64,000 nucleotides of DNA from Procambarus clarkii (taxonomy: Eukaryota; Arthropoda; Malacostraca; Decapoda; Cambaridae), in assembly GCF_040958095.1 (NCBI RefSeq), contig NC_091176.1:45640855-45704854 (forward strand), in the 5' to 3' direction. The notes under the pieces were generated by a model. The model made no database searches. It was not told where the DNA came from and saw only the letters and a program-made list of their open reading frames with translations. The position numbers were made by a program, and so were the translations under genes. This document shows, in pieces, positions 37,230 through 48,217 of this stretch. Position 1 is the first letter of the stretch; the number at the start of each line of letters is the position of its first letter.

Positions 37230-38096
37230 ATGGAAGGATTAGTGAAGGAACTGGTGAATCTAGTTGGAGATCTGAGGACAGAGCTGGATTCGCTACGGGA
37301 GGTGGTACGACAGCTGAAACAACATCAGGAAGAAACAAAGGAGGAGACCAGTATTAAAAAGACCTCGTCTTGGCAGGTTTTAAAGGACAGGAGTCTTAAG
37401 AAGACCTTGGCAAAACCGACACCTAATAGCCTAAGGACTTCTAACGCATTTGATGTTTTAGAGGACGAGTGCTGTGGTGAACCTGTAGTTCAACGAGGAG
37501 GCAAAGGCAAAGCAACGAGGAGCATTGAAGCGCAGGTACCTCAAAGTGTCCTAAAGGAAAAGGGAGGAACGAAGTGAATTTTGCTTGTGGGAGATTCCCA
37601 GGTGAGGTATTTAGACAGAACGTTTTGTGCCAGAGATAGGGGGAACAGGTTAAGGGTTTGCTATCCGGGAGCTGGTATTGGTGATATTGTTGAAAACATG
37701 AAAGATATTATGACGGGAAATGGGAACAAACCCATTATTTGTATTAGTGCAGGGGGTAATGATATTGGGCGAGTTAGGAGTGAGGAACTAATACAGAGAT
37801 TCAGGACAGCCATTGAATTAGTTAGGAGCAAGGGAGGAATCCCGATCATATGTGGCATTCTTCCCAGAAAGGGAGTGGGAAATGAATGGATGTCGAGGGC
37901 ACTTGGTGTCAATTGCCGACTGGAAAGATATTGCAAATCAAATGCAATATCTTTCATAGACAACTGAGAACACTTCTATGGAAGAAATGAAATGTATGCT
38001 CGTGATGGGATGCATCTATCGAGGACTAGGGTTGTTGCTGTTGCGAACTCGTTGGAACCAGTGGTTAGAGGTGTTTGTTTGGGTTTAAACTGTTAG
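37230..38096 (+). pseudogene. CR1 ORF1 (coiled coil + SGNH esterase), broken; outermost CR1 copy
   Basis: One frame from ATG at 37230 to TAG at 38094-38096, broken by two in-frame TGA codons (37575; 37965, where the related copy has Trp). An N-terminal leucine-rich coiled coil (LVNLVGDLRTELDSLREVVR) is followed by a basic linker and an SGNH hydrolase: VGDSQVRYLD (nucleophile block), SAGGNDIGR, and a block that reads DGMHLS (acid/His block). Esterase ORF1 is known from CR1-type LINEs. The slippery heptamer TTTAAAC at 38084-38090 is preserved. Upstream 5' UTR is not clearly delimited. Confidence 0.85.
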
Positions 38097-38107
38097 TAGA
38101 TAGTGGT

Positions 38108-38762
38108 ATGGGAATTGATTTGGAGGAAGGAGGCAATAAAAGTATGTGTTCGTGGGAGAAAAGAATTGGCAAAATGATCAGGGAAAGAAAAGGGCCTCAA
38201 AATAACAATTCACTTAGGATATATTACACTAACAGTAGAAGTCTAAGAAATAAATTTAATGAATTAAATGCTCTTGTCTGCACAGAAAAAATAGATATTA
38301 TTGCACTTACCCAAACGTGGATGAATGTAGAAAATAGAGAACTATTAGCTGAATATCAGATAAATGTATTTAAACTATTTCACACAGATAGATATATTAG
38401 ACGAGGAGGGGGAGTAGCCATATATGTTAGGGACAATTTGAAATGTAGTCTCAAAGAGGGAATCAAAACTGAGCCACACACAGAAACTATTTGGATGGAA
38501 TTAAACGAAAAAGCAAATAATATTATAATAGGAGTTATATATAGGCCACCAAATTTAGACAGAATGGAAGCTAAGCATCTATGGGATGAAATATCTAGAG
38601 CATCTAGATCTAACAGTATTTATGTCATGGGTGACTTTAATTTTGGTGGAATAAACTGGGTGAACAAAACAGGGAATAGTGAAGCAGAAGATTTTCTAGA
38701 ATTAATTGACGATTGCTTTCTTATGAAACACATTAAGGAACCAACGCGGGAAAATAATATTT
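38108..38762 (+). pseudogene. CR1 ORF2 start, outermost copy (split by insertions)
   Basis: ATG at 38108, 12 nt after the ORF1 stop codon begins. It encodes the start of the AP-type endonuclease: YYTNSRSLRNKFNELNALVC, IIALTQTWMN (Glu of the usual LTETW replaced by Gln), GVIYRPPNLD and MGDFNFGGINW. At 38762 it is cut by a J2 insertion with a 6-bp duplication ATATTT (38757-38762 and 43733-43738). The frame resumes at 43733, is cut again at 44417, and resumes at 52847-53024. Confidence 0.9.
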
Positions 38763-39336
38763 GTTTATTTATTTATTTATTTATTTATTTATATATATAC
38801 AAGAAGGTACATTAGGTTTGTGAGAATACATTGGATAGTACAGTATTTACATTCTTGTAAAGCCACTAGTACGCGCAGCGTTTCGGGCAGGTCCTTAATC
38901 TAGCAGATAGTTTTAAGTAGGTAATTTCAATCAGAATTGATAAATGATAAAGATACATTACAAGAGAAAAATGAGATGAGAGAGATAAGTAAGTATATTA
39001 AAGCACATTGTTATATTAAAGCTCTGATTGATTACATTGACAGCTTGATTAGTAATTTAAACAAGATTAATAGACACCATACAGCAGATTGACAGCACAT
39101 ATAAGACAGCAATGATCACAATGGTAAAGATGTTCAGATTGGGTACATAAAGATTGGGAGACTGGGTAGCAAAAGATACAGATAAACAAGATTTATAAAC
39201 ACCATACAACAGATTGGCAGCACATATAAGAAAACAGTAATGATCACAATGGTAAAGATGTTCAAATTGGGAACATAAAGGTTGGGAGATTGGGTAGCAA
39301 TTGATACAGTGCAATTTTAAGGCAAGAAGTGAAAAA

Positions 39337-40199
39337 CTATGAAGATGAAATTAGGTACTTTTTAGTATTGATTTTGAATGATGTAAAAGTTGGACAGCTT
39401 TTCAATTCAGTAGGGAGTGAGTTCCATAAACTGGGTCCCTTTATTTGCATAGAGTGTTTACACAGATTAAGTTTAACTCTGGGGATATCAAAGAGATATT
39501 TATTTCTGGTGTGGTGATAATGGGTCCTATTACATCTGTCCAGGAAGAGTTTCAGACAAGGATTTGCATTTAAGAACAGGGTTTTGTAAATGTAGTTGAC
39601 ACAAGAGAATTTGTGGAGTGAGATTATGTTTAGCATGTTTAGGGAAGTTAAACAAGGGGGCTGTGTGTTGTCTGAAAGCAGAATTTGATATTATTCTGAT
39701 AGCAGATTTTTGCTGGGTGAAGATGGACTTGAGGTGGTTTGCAGTGGTTGAACCCCATGCACAGATACCATAGTTGAGATTGGGATAGATTAGTGCATAA
39801 TATAGAGAGATGAGAGCAGAGTTAGGAACATAATATCTGATTTTGGAGAGTATACCAACTGTTTTAGAGACTTTCTTAGTTATGTGTTGTATGTGGGTAC
39901 TGAAGTTGAGTTTCTTGTCTAGGAATATGCCAAGAAACTTTCCATCATTTTTATTGCTAATGATTACATTGTCAATCTGAAGCTGAATTGCATTTGTAGA
40001 TTTGCTTCCAAATAGGATGTAGTAGGTCTTTTCTATGTTAAGTGTTAGTTTGTTGGTTGACATCCATAAGTGGACTTTTTTTAGTTCATTATTAACAACA
40101 TCATTTAGTGTATGTGGGTTGGGGTTGGAGTAGATGAGGGTAGTATCATCAGCAAACAAAATAGGTTTCAGAATATTAGAGACATTAGGCAGATCATTA
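39337..40199 (-). pseudogene. J2 ORF2, FADD box to C-terminus
   Basis: NDLPNVSNILKPILFADDTT is immediately at the CR1 insertion point, followed by VHLWMSTNKLTLNIEKTYYI, KNDGKFLGIFLDKKLNFSTH, VSKTVGILSKIRYYVPNSAL and IYPNLNYGICAWGSTTANHL. A frameshift near 39600 separates the last part (CNRTHYHHTRNKYLFDIP, WNSLPTELKSCPTFTSFKIN). Intact catalytic FADD. Confidence 0.88.
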
Positions 40200-42454
40200 C
40201 ATAAGAACATAAGAACATAAGAACAAAGGTAACTGCAGAAGGCCTATTGGCCCATACGAGGCAGCTCCTATTCTATAACCACCCAATCCCACTCATATAC
40301 TTGTCCAACCCGTGCTTGAAACAATCGAGGGACCCCACCTCCACAATGTTACGCGGCAATTGGTTCCACAAATCAACAACCCTGTTACTGAACCAGTATT
40401 TACCCAAGTCTTTCCTAAATCTAAACTTATCCAATTTATATCCATTGTTTCGTGTTCTGTCCTGTGTTGATACTTTTAATACCCTATTAATATCCCCCCG
40501 GTTATGTCCATTCATCCACTTGTAAACCTCTATCATGTCACCCCTAACTCTTCGCCTTTCCAGTGAATGCAACTTAAGCTTTGTTAATCTTTCTTCATAT
40601 GAAAGATTTCTAATTTGGGGAATTAACTTAGTCATCCTACGCTGGACACGTTCAAGTGAATTTATATCCATTCTATAATATGGCGACCAAAACTGAACTG
40701 CATAATCTAAATGGGGCCTAACTAGAGCAAGATATAGCTTGAGAACCACACCAGGTGTCTTGTTACTAACGCTGCGATTAATAAATCCAAGTGTCCGATT
40801 TGCCTTATTACGAACATTTATGCATTGATCCTTTTGTTTTAAATTCTTACTAATTTAAAATTTAGGGGTGACATGATAGAGGTTTACAAGTGGATGAATG
40901 GACATAACCGGGGGGATATTAATAGGGTATTAAAAGTATCAACACAGGACAGAACACGAAACAATGGATATAAATTGGATAAGTTTAGATTTAGGAAAGA
41001 CTTGGGTAAATACTGGTTCAGTAACAGGGTTGTTGATTTGTGGAACCAATTGCCGCGTAACATTGTGGAGGTGGGGTCCCTCGATTGTTTCAAGCACGGG
41101 TTGGACAAGTATATGAGTGGGATTGGGTGGTTATAGAATAGGAGCTGCCTCGTATGGGCCAATAGGCCTTCTGCAGTTACCTTTGTTCTTATGTTCTTAT
41201 GTAATCATAACTCCCAGATCCCTTTCGCAATCCAACTTCGCAATCACAACACCATCTAGCTCGTATCTTGTAACTCTATCATCATTACCTAACCTCAGAA
41301 CTTTACATTTATCAGCATTAAACTGCATCTGCCAATCCTTTGACCATTTCAAAACCCTATCTAGATCAACTTGAAGTGATAGTGAGTCCTCCTCCGAATT
41401 AATTTCCCTACCGATTTTCGTATCATCGGCAAATTTGCAAATGTTGCTACTCAAACCTGAATCTAAATCATTTATATATATTATAAACAACAGAGGTCCC
41501 AGGACAGAGCCTTGAGGCACTCCACTTACAACATTTTCCCACTCTGACTTGATTCCATTTATACTAACTCTCTGTTTCCTTTGGTATAGCCATGCCCTAA
41601 TCCAGCTTAATATAGCACCCCCAATACCATGAGACTCTATTTTTTTAATCAGTCTTTCATGTGGCACTGTATCAAAAGCTTTGCTAAAGTCAAGGTATAC
41701 AACATCGCAATCCTTACCACTATCAACTGCCTCAACAATGCTAGAATAAAAAGATAACAAATTTGTTAAACATGAACGGCCATTTATAAAACCATGTTGC
41801 GACTCAATTATTAATTTATGTTTTTCAAGATGAAGACGAATTTTATTTGCTATTATAGATTCGAGTAACTTTCCCACAATAGACGTTAGGCTAATTGGTC
41901 GATAGTTAGACGCAAGTGATCTATCTCCTTTCTTAAAAACTGGTATCACATTAGCAACTTTCCAAAACTCTGGCACTCTGCCTGACTCTATTGATTTATT
42001 AAATATGGTTGACAGTGGGTCACAAAGCTCCTCTTTGCATTCTTTAAGCACCCTAGCAAACACTTCATCCGGCCCTGGGGATTTGTTTGGTTTGAGTTTT
42101 ACTATTTGTTTAAGAACATCCTCCCTGGTAACTGCTAAACTCGTCAACCTGTCCTCGTCCCCACCCACATAGACTTGTTCGGCTGAAGGCATATTGTTAA
42201 GTTCCTCTTTAGTAAATACAGATACAAAATATTTATTAAAAATACTACTCATCTCTTCATCACTATCTGTTATTTGACCTGTCTCAGTTTTTAATGGACC
42301 TATCCTTTCCCTAGTCTTAGTACGATATAACTGAAAAAACCCTTTAGGATTTGTCTTTGCTTGCCCTGCTATGCGAACTTCATAGTTTCTTTTTGCTTTC
42401 CTTATCTCTTTTTTAACATTTCTAACCAGTTGTACGAATTCCTGTTCTAAAGTG
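40200..42454 (-). pseudogene. CR1 copy inside J2 (5'-truncated ORF2)
   Basis: 3' tail CATAAGAACATAAGAAC at 40200, 3' UTR, C-terminus NRVVDLWNQLPRNIVEVGSL, RT with FADD (about 41434) and VPQGSVLGPLLFIIYIND, and linker back to LEQEFVQLVRNVKKEIRKAK at the 5' truncation (42454). Flanked by ATTA (40196-40199 and 42455-42458). The RT-linker part is open from 41197. A 347-bp CR1 fragment in the opposite direction interrupts it at 40855-41201. Confidence 0.9.
40855..41201 (+). mobile_element. CR1 3' fragment inserted in antisense CR1
   Basis: The last 87 codons of ORF2 plus 3' UTR and TTCTTATG tail in plus orientation, flanked by TAAT (40851-40854 and 41202-41205) inside the minus-strand CR1. Its first 8 bp (TTAAAATT) match neither element. 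Confidence 0.88.
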
Positions 42455-43255
42455 ATTAATGTATATAAGAAATAGAAGAGGTCCCAAGATGCTGCCCTGT
42501 GGCACTCCAACGGTTATTGGTAGAATGGGAGAGATTATATTATTGATGGCTACACATTGGTGTCTATCACTAAGATAGGATTGGATATAGTCCAGTGCAT
42601 GGCCTCGGATTCCATAATGATGGAGTTTACATAAGAGGTAATCGTGATTAACAGTATCAAAGGCCTTTCTCAGGTCAATGAAGAGTCCAATTGGGTCCAA
42701 TGAAGAGTCCTTATTTTTGTCAAGGGCTGAGTAAATTATATCAAGGAGACTAATAATTGCATCGTTGGTACTCTTTTGAGAGCGGAAGCCAAACTGACAG
42801 GGGCTAAGAATGTCGAATTTTACGAGATAGGAGTAGAGCTGTTTGTAGATAATTTTTTCAAATATTTTTGATAGTATGGGTAGGTTCGATATTGGTCTAT
42901 AGTTGTTTATGTCTGACGGATTACCTCCTTTATGAACTGGCGTTACTCTTGCGTTTTTAAGGATATCAGGGAAGGTATGACACTTAAGGGATTTGTTGAA
43001 CAGCAGAGCTATAGGTGGCGCAAGGGCATGGGAGGCGCTCTTGTATACAATGGATGGGATTTCACTGATGTTCCCAGCTTTGGTTTTTAGTGAGTGTATG
43101 ATGGACACAACATCTGACGGGCTGACTGGTGAGAGGAGAAGAGAGTTTGGATAGCTGCCTGAGAGATATGTGTTGATATGTGTCTGAGTCTGTGGGATTT
43201 TACTAGCAAGGTTAGCACCAATCGATGAAAAGAAGCTATTAAATTCATTCGCCAT
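42455..43255 (-). pseudogene. J2 ORF2, linker and RT up to YIN
   Basis: FNSFFSSIGANLASKIPQTQ, VSPSDVVSIIHSLKTKAGNI, NNYRPISNLPILSKIFEKII, FGFRSQKSTNDAIISLLDII, GLFIDLRKAFDTVNHDYLLC and VPQGSILGPLLFLIYIN, an open frame of about 260 codons. Its continuation NDLPNVSN is found 2.2 kb away on the other side of the inserted CR1. Confidence 0.9.
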
Positions 43256-43334
43256 TTCTAAGTCAGATGACAGTGTAAGGCCATCCTTAGAGAGTGTTAT
43301 CTGGTTGTGGGAGTTTTGTTTAGTTCCCAGGATG

Positions 43335-43709
43335 TTAAAGATGGTTTTTCATGTTGCCTTTTGCTTCTTTGAATTTAGTCTCATAATATGAAAGTTTTGC
43401 TTTTCTTATGATACTGGTAAGCACTGATGAGTACCTCTTAACTACTTCCATTGTAACTAGGCCACTCCTAAATTTCTTTTCGTATTCATGTTTTTTGTTG
43501 ATTGATTTAATTATGCCACTTGTGAGCCACGGGTTATTTTTTCTTTTATCAGTTACTTGTTTGGTAAGGAGGGGACAGTGAGTGTTGTAGAGGCTTAGAG
43601 TTTTGGAGAGAAAGAGGTTAGTTGATGAGTTTATATCCTGTGAATTATTAAATTCAGATTCCCAGTTAATATTGTGAAGTGCATATTTTATTTTGCATAT
43701 GAAGTGCAT
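43335..43709 (-). pseudogene. J2 ORF2, region upstream of the linker
   Basis: Reads INWESEFNNSQDINSSTNLF, TLSLYNTHCPLLTKQVTDKR, NPWLTSGIIKSINKKHEYEK and KAKLSYYETKFKEA. The PWLT, K...KK, and RKAKLSYY pattern is the usual link between endonuclease and RT. A frameshift separates it from 43255. Confidence 0.8.
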
Positions 43710-43732
43710 ATTTTATTTTGCATATGAAGTGC

Positions 43733-44417
43733 ATATTTTAGATTTAGTGTTAACTAGCAGGGAAACACAAATTAATGACATCGAAATAGGGAGTGAGCTA
43801 GGGAACAGTGATCACAAAGTAATCAGATTTAGCATAGAATGGAATAGACCTGTAGGAGAAAATTCGGCTAAAGTGCCAGATTTTCGAAAAACTGATTTTA
43901 ATAGCCTAAGAAATTTTTTGGGTCAAATAGATTGGAAAGTTTTGGGTATGGGGTGTGGTCCGGTCATAGAGCGAGACATGAACCCAGCGATAGGTGACGT
44001 AAAAGGGGATTTCGATGTGGATTTAATATATAACTTATTTAAGAATATTCTAAACAAAGCACAGGAACGTAGTATACCATACAAATTTAATAGATCGAAT
44101 ACTAATGACCCAAAGTGGATAACAAATAATTTAAAGAACCTTATAGGTAAAAAGAGAGCTTGGTACAAAAGGATTAAGAATGGGGAAGTCAGGTTAGAAC
44201 AGGAATTCATACAACTGGTTAGAAATGTTAAAAAAGAGATTAGGAAAGCAAAAAGAAACTATGAAGTTCGCATAGCAGAGCAAGCAAAGTCAAATCCTAA
44301 AGGATTTTTTCAGTTATATCAAACTAAGACTAGGGAAAGGATAGGTCCATTAAAATCTGAGACAGGTCAAATAACGGATAATGACAAGGAGATGAGTAGT
44401 ATTTTTGACAAATATTT
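43733..44417 (+). pseudogene. CR1 ORF2, second segment of the outermost copy
   Basis: Resumes in the endonuclease (ILDLVLTSRETQINDIEIGS, GNSDHKVIRFSIEWNRPVGE: SDH motif intact) and runs to the pre-RT linker (DNDKEMSSIFDKYF) without a stop, then is cut by minus-strand CR1s at 44418. The continuation VFTKEELNNMPSAEQ is at 52847. Confidence 0.88.
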
Positions 44418-44572
44418 TAAGAACATAAGAACAAAGGCAACTGCAGAAGGCCTGTTGGCCCATACGAGGCAGCTCCTATCTATAACCACCCAATCCCACT
44501 CATAAACATGTCCAACCCGCGCTTGAAACAATCGAGGGACCCCACCTCCACAATGTTACGCGGCAATTGGTT
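44418..44572 (-). mobile_element. CR1 3' fragment (155 bp)
   Basis: Tail, 3' UTR and the last ~30 codons of ORF2 only. It is immediately followed (in the minus direction, upstream) by the tail of the next CR1. Confidence 0.85.
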
Positions 44573-47043
44573 ACATAAGAACAAAGGCAACTGCAGAAGA
44601 CCTGTTGGCCCATACGAGGCAGCTCCTATTTATAACCACCCAATCCCACTCATATACTTGTCCAACCCGCGCTTGAAACAATCGAGGGATCCCACCTCCA
44701 CAATGTTACGCGGCAATTGATTCCACAAATCAACAACCCTGTTACTGAACCAGTATTTACCCAAGTCTTTCCTAAATTTAAACTTATCCAATTTATACCC
44801 ATTGTTTCGTGTTCTGTCTTGTGTTGATACTTTTAATACCCTATTAATATCCCCTTTGTTATGTCCATTCACCCACTTGTAAACCTCTATCATGTCACCC
44901 CTAACTCTTCGCCTTTCCAGTGAATGCAACTTAAGCTTTGTTAATCTTTCTTCATATGAAAGATTTCTAATTTGGGGAATTAACTTAGTCATCCTACGTT
45001 GGACACGTTCAAGTGAATTTATATCCATTCTATAATACGGCGACCAAAACTGAACTGCATAATCTAAATGGGGCCTAACCAGAGCAAGATATAGCTTAAG
45101 AACCACACCAGGTGTCTTGTTACTAACGCTTCGATTAATAAATCCCAGTGTCCTATTCGCCTTATTACGAACATTCATGCATTGACCCTTTTGTTTTAAA
45201 TTCTTACTAATCATAACTCCCAGATCCCTTTCGCAATCCGACTTCGCAATCTCAACACCATCTAGCTCGTATCTTGTAACTCTATCATCATTACCTAGCC
45301 TCAGAACTTTACATTTATCAGCATTAAACTGCATTTGCCAATCCTTTGACCATTTCAAAACCCTATCTAGATCAACTTGAAGTGATAGTGAGTCCTCCTC
45401 CGAATTAATTTCCCTATCGATTTTCGTATCATCGGCAAATTTGCAAACGTTGCTACTCAAACCTGAATCTAAATCATTTATATATATTATAAACAACACA
45501 GGTCCCAGGACAGAGCCCTGAGGTACTCCACTAACAACATTATCCCACTCTGACTTAACCCCATTTATACTAACTCTCTGTTTCCTTTGGAATAGCCATG
45601 CCCTAATCCAAGTTAGTATAGCACCACCAATACCATGAGCTTCTATTTTTTTAATTAGTCTTTCATGTGGCACTGTATCAAAAGCTTTGCTAAAGTCAAG
45701 GTACACAACATCACAGTCCTTACCACTATCAACTGCCTCAACTATGCTGGAATAAAAAGTTAGCAAATTTGTTAAACATGAACGGCCATTTGTAAAACCA
45801 TGTTGCGACTCATTTATTAATTTATGTTTTTCAAGATGGAGACGAATTGTATTTGCAATTATTGATTCAAGTAACTTTCCCACAATAGACGTTAGGCTAA
45901 TTGGCCGATAGTTTGACGCAAGTGATCTATCTCCTTTCTTAAAAATTGGTACCACATTAGCTACCTTCCATGACTCTGGCACTCTGCCTGACTCTATTGA
46001 TTTATTAAATATGGTAGACAGTGGCTCGGAAAGCTCCTCTTTGCATTCTTTAAGCACCCTGGCAAACACTTCATCCAGCCCTGGGGATTTGTTTGGTTTT
46101 AGTTTTTCTAATTGTTTAATTACATCCTCCCTGGTAACTGCTAAACTAGTCAACCTGTCCTCACCCACATAGACTTGTTCGGCTGAAGGCATATTGTTAA
46201 GTTCTTCCTTAGTAAATACAGATATAAAATATTTGTTAAAAATACTACTCATCTCCTTGTCATTATCCGATATTTGACCTGTCTCAGATTTTAATGGACC
46301 TATCCTTTCCCTAGTCTTAGTTCGATATAACTGAAAAAACCCTTTAGGATTTGACTTTGCTTGCTCTGCTATGCGAACTTCATAGTTTCTTTTTGCTTTC
46401 CTAATCTCTTTTTTAACATTTCTAACCAGTTGTACGAATTCCTGTTCTAAAGTGACCTCCCCATTTTTAATCCTTTTGTACCAAGCTCTCTTTTTACCTA
46501 TAAGGTTCTTCAAATTCTTTGTTATCCACTTTGGGTCATTAGTATTCGATCTATTCAATTTGTATGGTATACTACGTTCCTGTGCTTTGTTTAGAATATT
46601 CTTAAATAAGTTATATATTAAATCCACATCGAAATCCCCTTTTACGTCACCTATCGCTGGGTTCGTGTCTCGCTCTAAGACCGGCCCACACCCCATACCC
46701 AAGAGTTTCCAATCTATTTGACCCAAAAAATTTCTTAGGCTATTAAAATCAGCTTTACGAAAATCTGGCACTTTAACAGAATTTTCTCCTACAGGTCTAT
46801 TCCATTCTATACTAAATCTGATTACTTTGTGATCACTGTTCCCTAGCTCACTCCCTATTTCGATGTCATTAATTTGTGTTTCCCTGTTAGTTAACACTAA
46901 ATCTAAAATATTATTTTCCCGTGTTGGTTCCTTAATGTGTTGCGTAAGAAAGCAATCGTCAATTAATTCTAGAAAATCTTCTGCTTCACTTTTCCCTGTT
47001 TTGTTCACCCAATTTATTCCACTAAAATTAAAGTCACCCATGA
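44573..47043 (-). pseudogene. CR1 ORF2, endonuclease to C-terminus (long open copy, split)
   Basis: An unbroken minus-strand frame runs from the endonuclease MGDFNFSGINWVNKTGKSEA (47041) to the TAG near 44630: SDHKVIRF (SDH), linker, NYRPISLTSIVGKLLE, YLDFSKAFDTVPHERLIKKI, VPQGSVLGPVLFIIYIND, KFADDTKI, and WNQLPRNIVEVGS. About 800 codons are uninterrupted. The missing N-terminus and ORF1 are 5 kb away at 52084-52846, separated by a plus-strand insertion with a 4-bp ATGA duplication (47040-47043 and 52081-52084). Any longer frame running through the junction is chimeric: its first ~70 codons are antisense of the inserted copy. Confidence 0.92.
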
Positions 47044-48188
47044 ACCCAGCGATAGGTGACTTAAATGGGGATTTCGATGTGGATTCAATATATAACTTAT
47101 TTAAGAATATTCTAAACAAAGCACAGGAACGTAGTATACCATACAAATTGAATAGATCGAATACTAATGACCCAAAGTGGATAACAAAGAATTTGAAGAA
47201 CCTTATAGGTAAAAAGAGAGCTTGGTACAAAAGGATTAAAAATGGGGAGGTCACTTTAGAACAGGAATTCGTACAACTGGTTAGAAATGTTAAAAAAGAG
47301 ATAAGGAAAGCAAAAAGAAACTATGAAGTTCGCATAGCAGGGCAAGCAAAGACAAATCCTAAAGGGTTTTTTCAGTTATATCGTACTAAGACTTGGGAAA
47401 GGATAGGTCCATTAAAAACTGAGACAGGTCAAATAACAGATAGTGATGAAGAGATGAGTAGTATTTTTAATAAATATTTTGTATCTGTATTTACTAAAGA
47501 GGAACTTAACAATATGCCTTCAGCCGAACAAGTCTATGTGGGTGGGGACGAGGACAGGTTGACGAGTTTAGCAGTTACCAGGGAGGATGTTCTTAAACAA
47601 ATAGTAAAACTCAAACCAAACAAATCCCCAGGGCCGGATGAAGTGTTTGCCAGGGTGCTTAAAGAATGCAAAGAGGAGCTTTGTGACCCACTGTCAACCA
47701 TATTTAATAAATCAATAGAGTCAGGCAGAGTGCCAGAGTTTTGGAAAGTTGCTAATGTGATACCAGTTTTTAAGAAAGGAGATAGATCACTTGCGTCTAA
47801 CTATCGACCAATTAGCCTAACGTCTATTGTGGGAAAGTTACTCGAATCCATAATAGCAAATAAAATTCGTCTTCATCTTGAAAAACATAAATTAATAATT
47901 GAGTCGCAACATGGTTTTATAAATGGCCGTTCATGTTTAACAAATTTGTTATCTTTTTATTCTAGCATTGTTGAGGCAGTTGATAGTGGTAAGGATTGCG
48001 ATGTTGTGTACCTTGACTTTAGCAAAGCTTTTGATACAGTGCCACATGAAAGACTGATTAAAAAGATGGAGTCTCATGGTAATGGGGGTGCTATATTAAG
48101 CTGGATTAGGGCATGGCTATACCAAAGGAAACAGAGAGTTAGTATAAATGGAATCAAGTCAGAGTGGGAAAATGTTGTAAGTGGAGTG
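47044..48188 (+). pseudogene. CR1 ORF2 internal fragment, fused upstream of a full CR1
   Basis: Starts mid-endonuclease (NPAIGDLNGDFDVDSIYNLF) and stays open through the linker and RT to KSEWENVVSGV, then ends abruptly at GTGGAGTG and passes into the 5' region of the next CR1. Almost identical to 49981-51123 (differences include GATCGAATAC/GATCGTATAC and GGTAATGGG/GGTATTGGG). It has neither a 5' start nor a 3' tail. Confidence 0.85.
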
Positions 48189-48217
48189 TAAGTGTTGTAA
48201 GTCATTATCATAGCAAT

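Larger units (their letters stand above)
38763..43732 (-). mobile_element. J2 LINE (subtype B tail) inserted in CR1, itself carrying CR1 insertions
   Basis: A minus-strand J2 copy flanked by the ATATTT target duplication. The 3' tail at 38763-38800 is a run of AAATAAAT units. The 3' UTR has the shared module (38900-38847) and a ~127-bp tandem duplication (39062-39188, 39189-39312). ORF2 C-terminus and FADD box are at 39337-40199; RT and linker are at 42455-43255; the upstream region is 43335-43709. It was split at 40199/42455 by a CR1. The 5' end has 25-bp tandem repeats. Frameshifts are present; no ORF1 is recognised. Confidence 0.85.

Noticed and set aside
44630..47254. A single 874-codon minus-strand protein.
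   Set aside because: The first ~70 codons are antisense of the inserted plus-strand CR1. Only the part from 47041 downward is genuine ORF2.
48164..48217. An earlier ORF1 start giving 301 residues.
   Set aside because: Those codons belong to the fused ORF2 fragment upstream; ATG at 48218 matches the start of the 37-kb copy.
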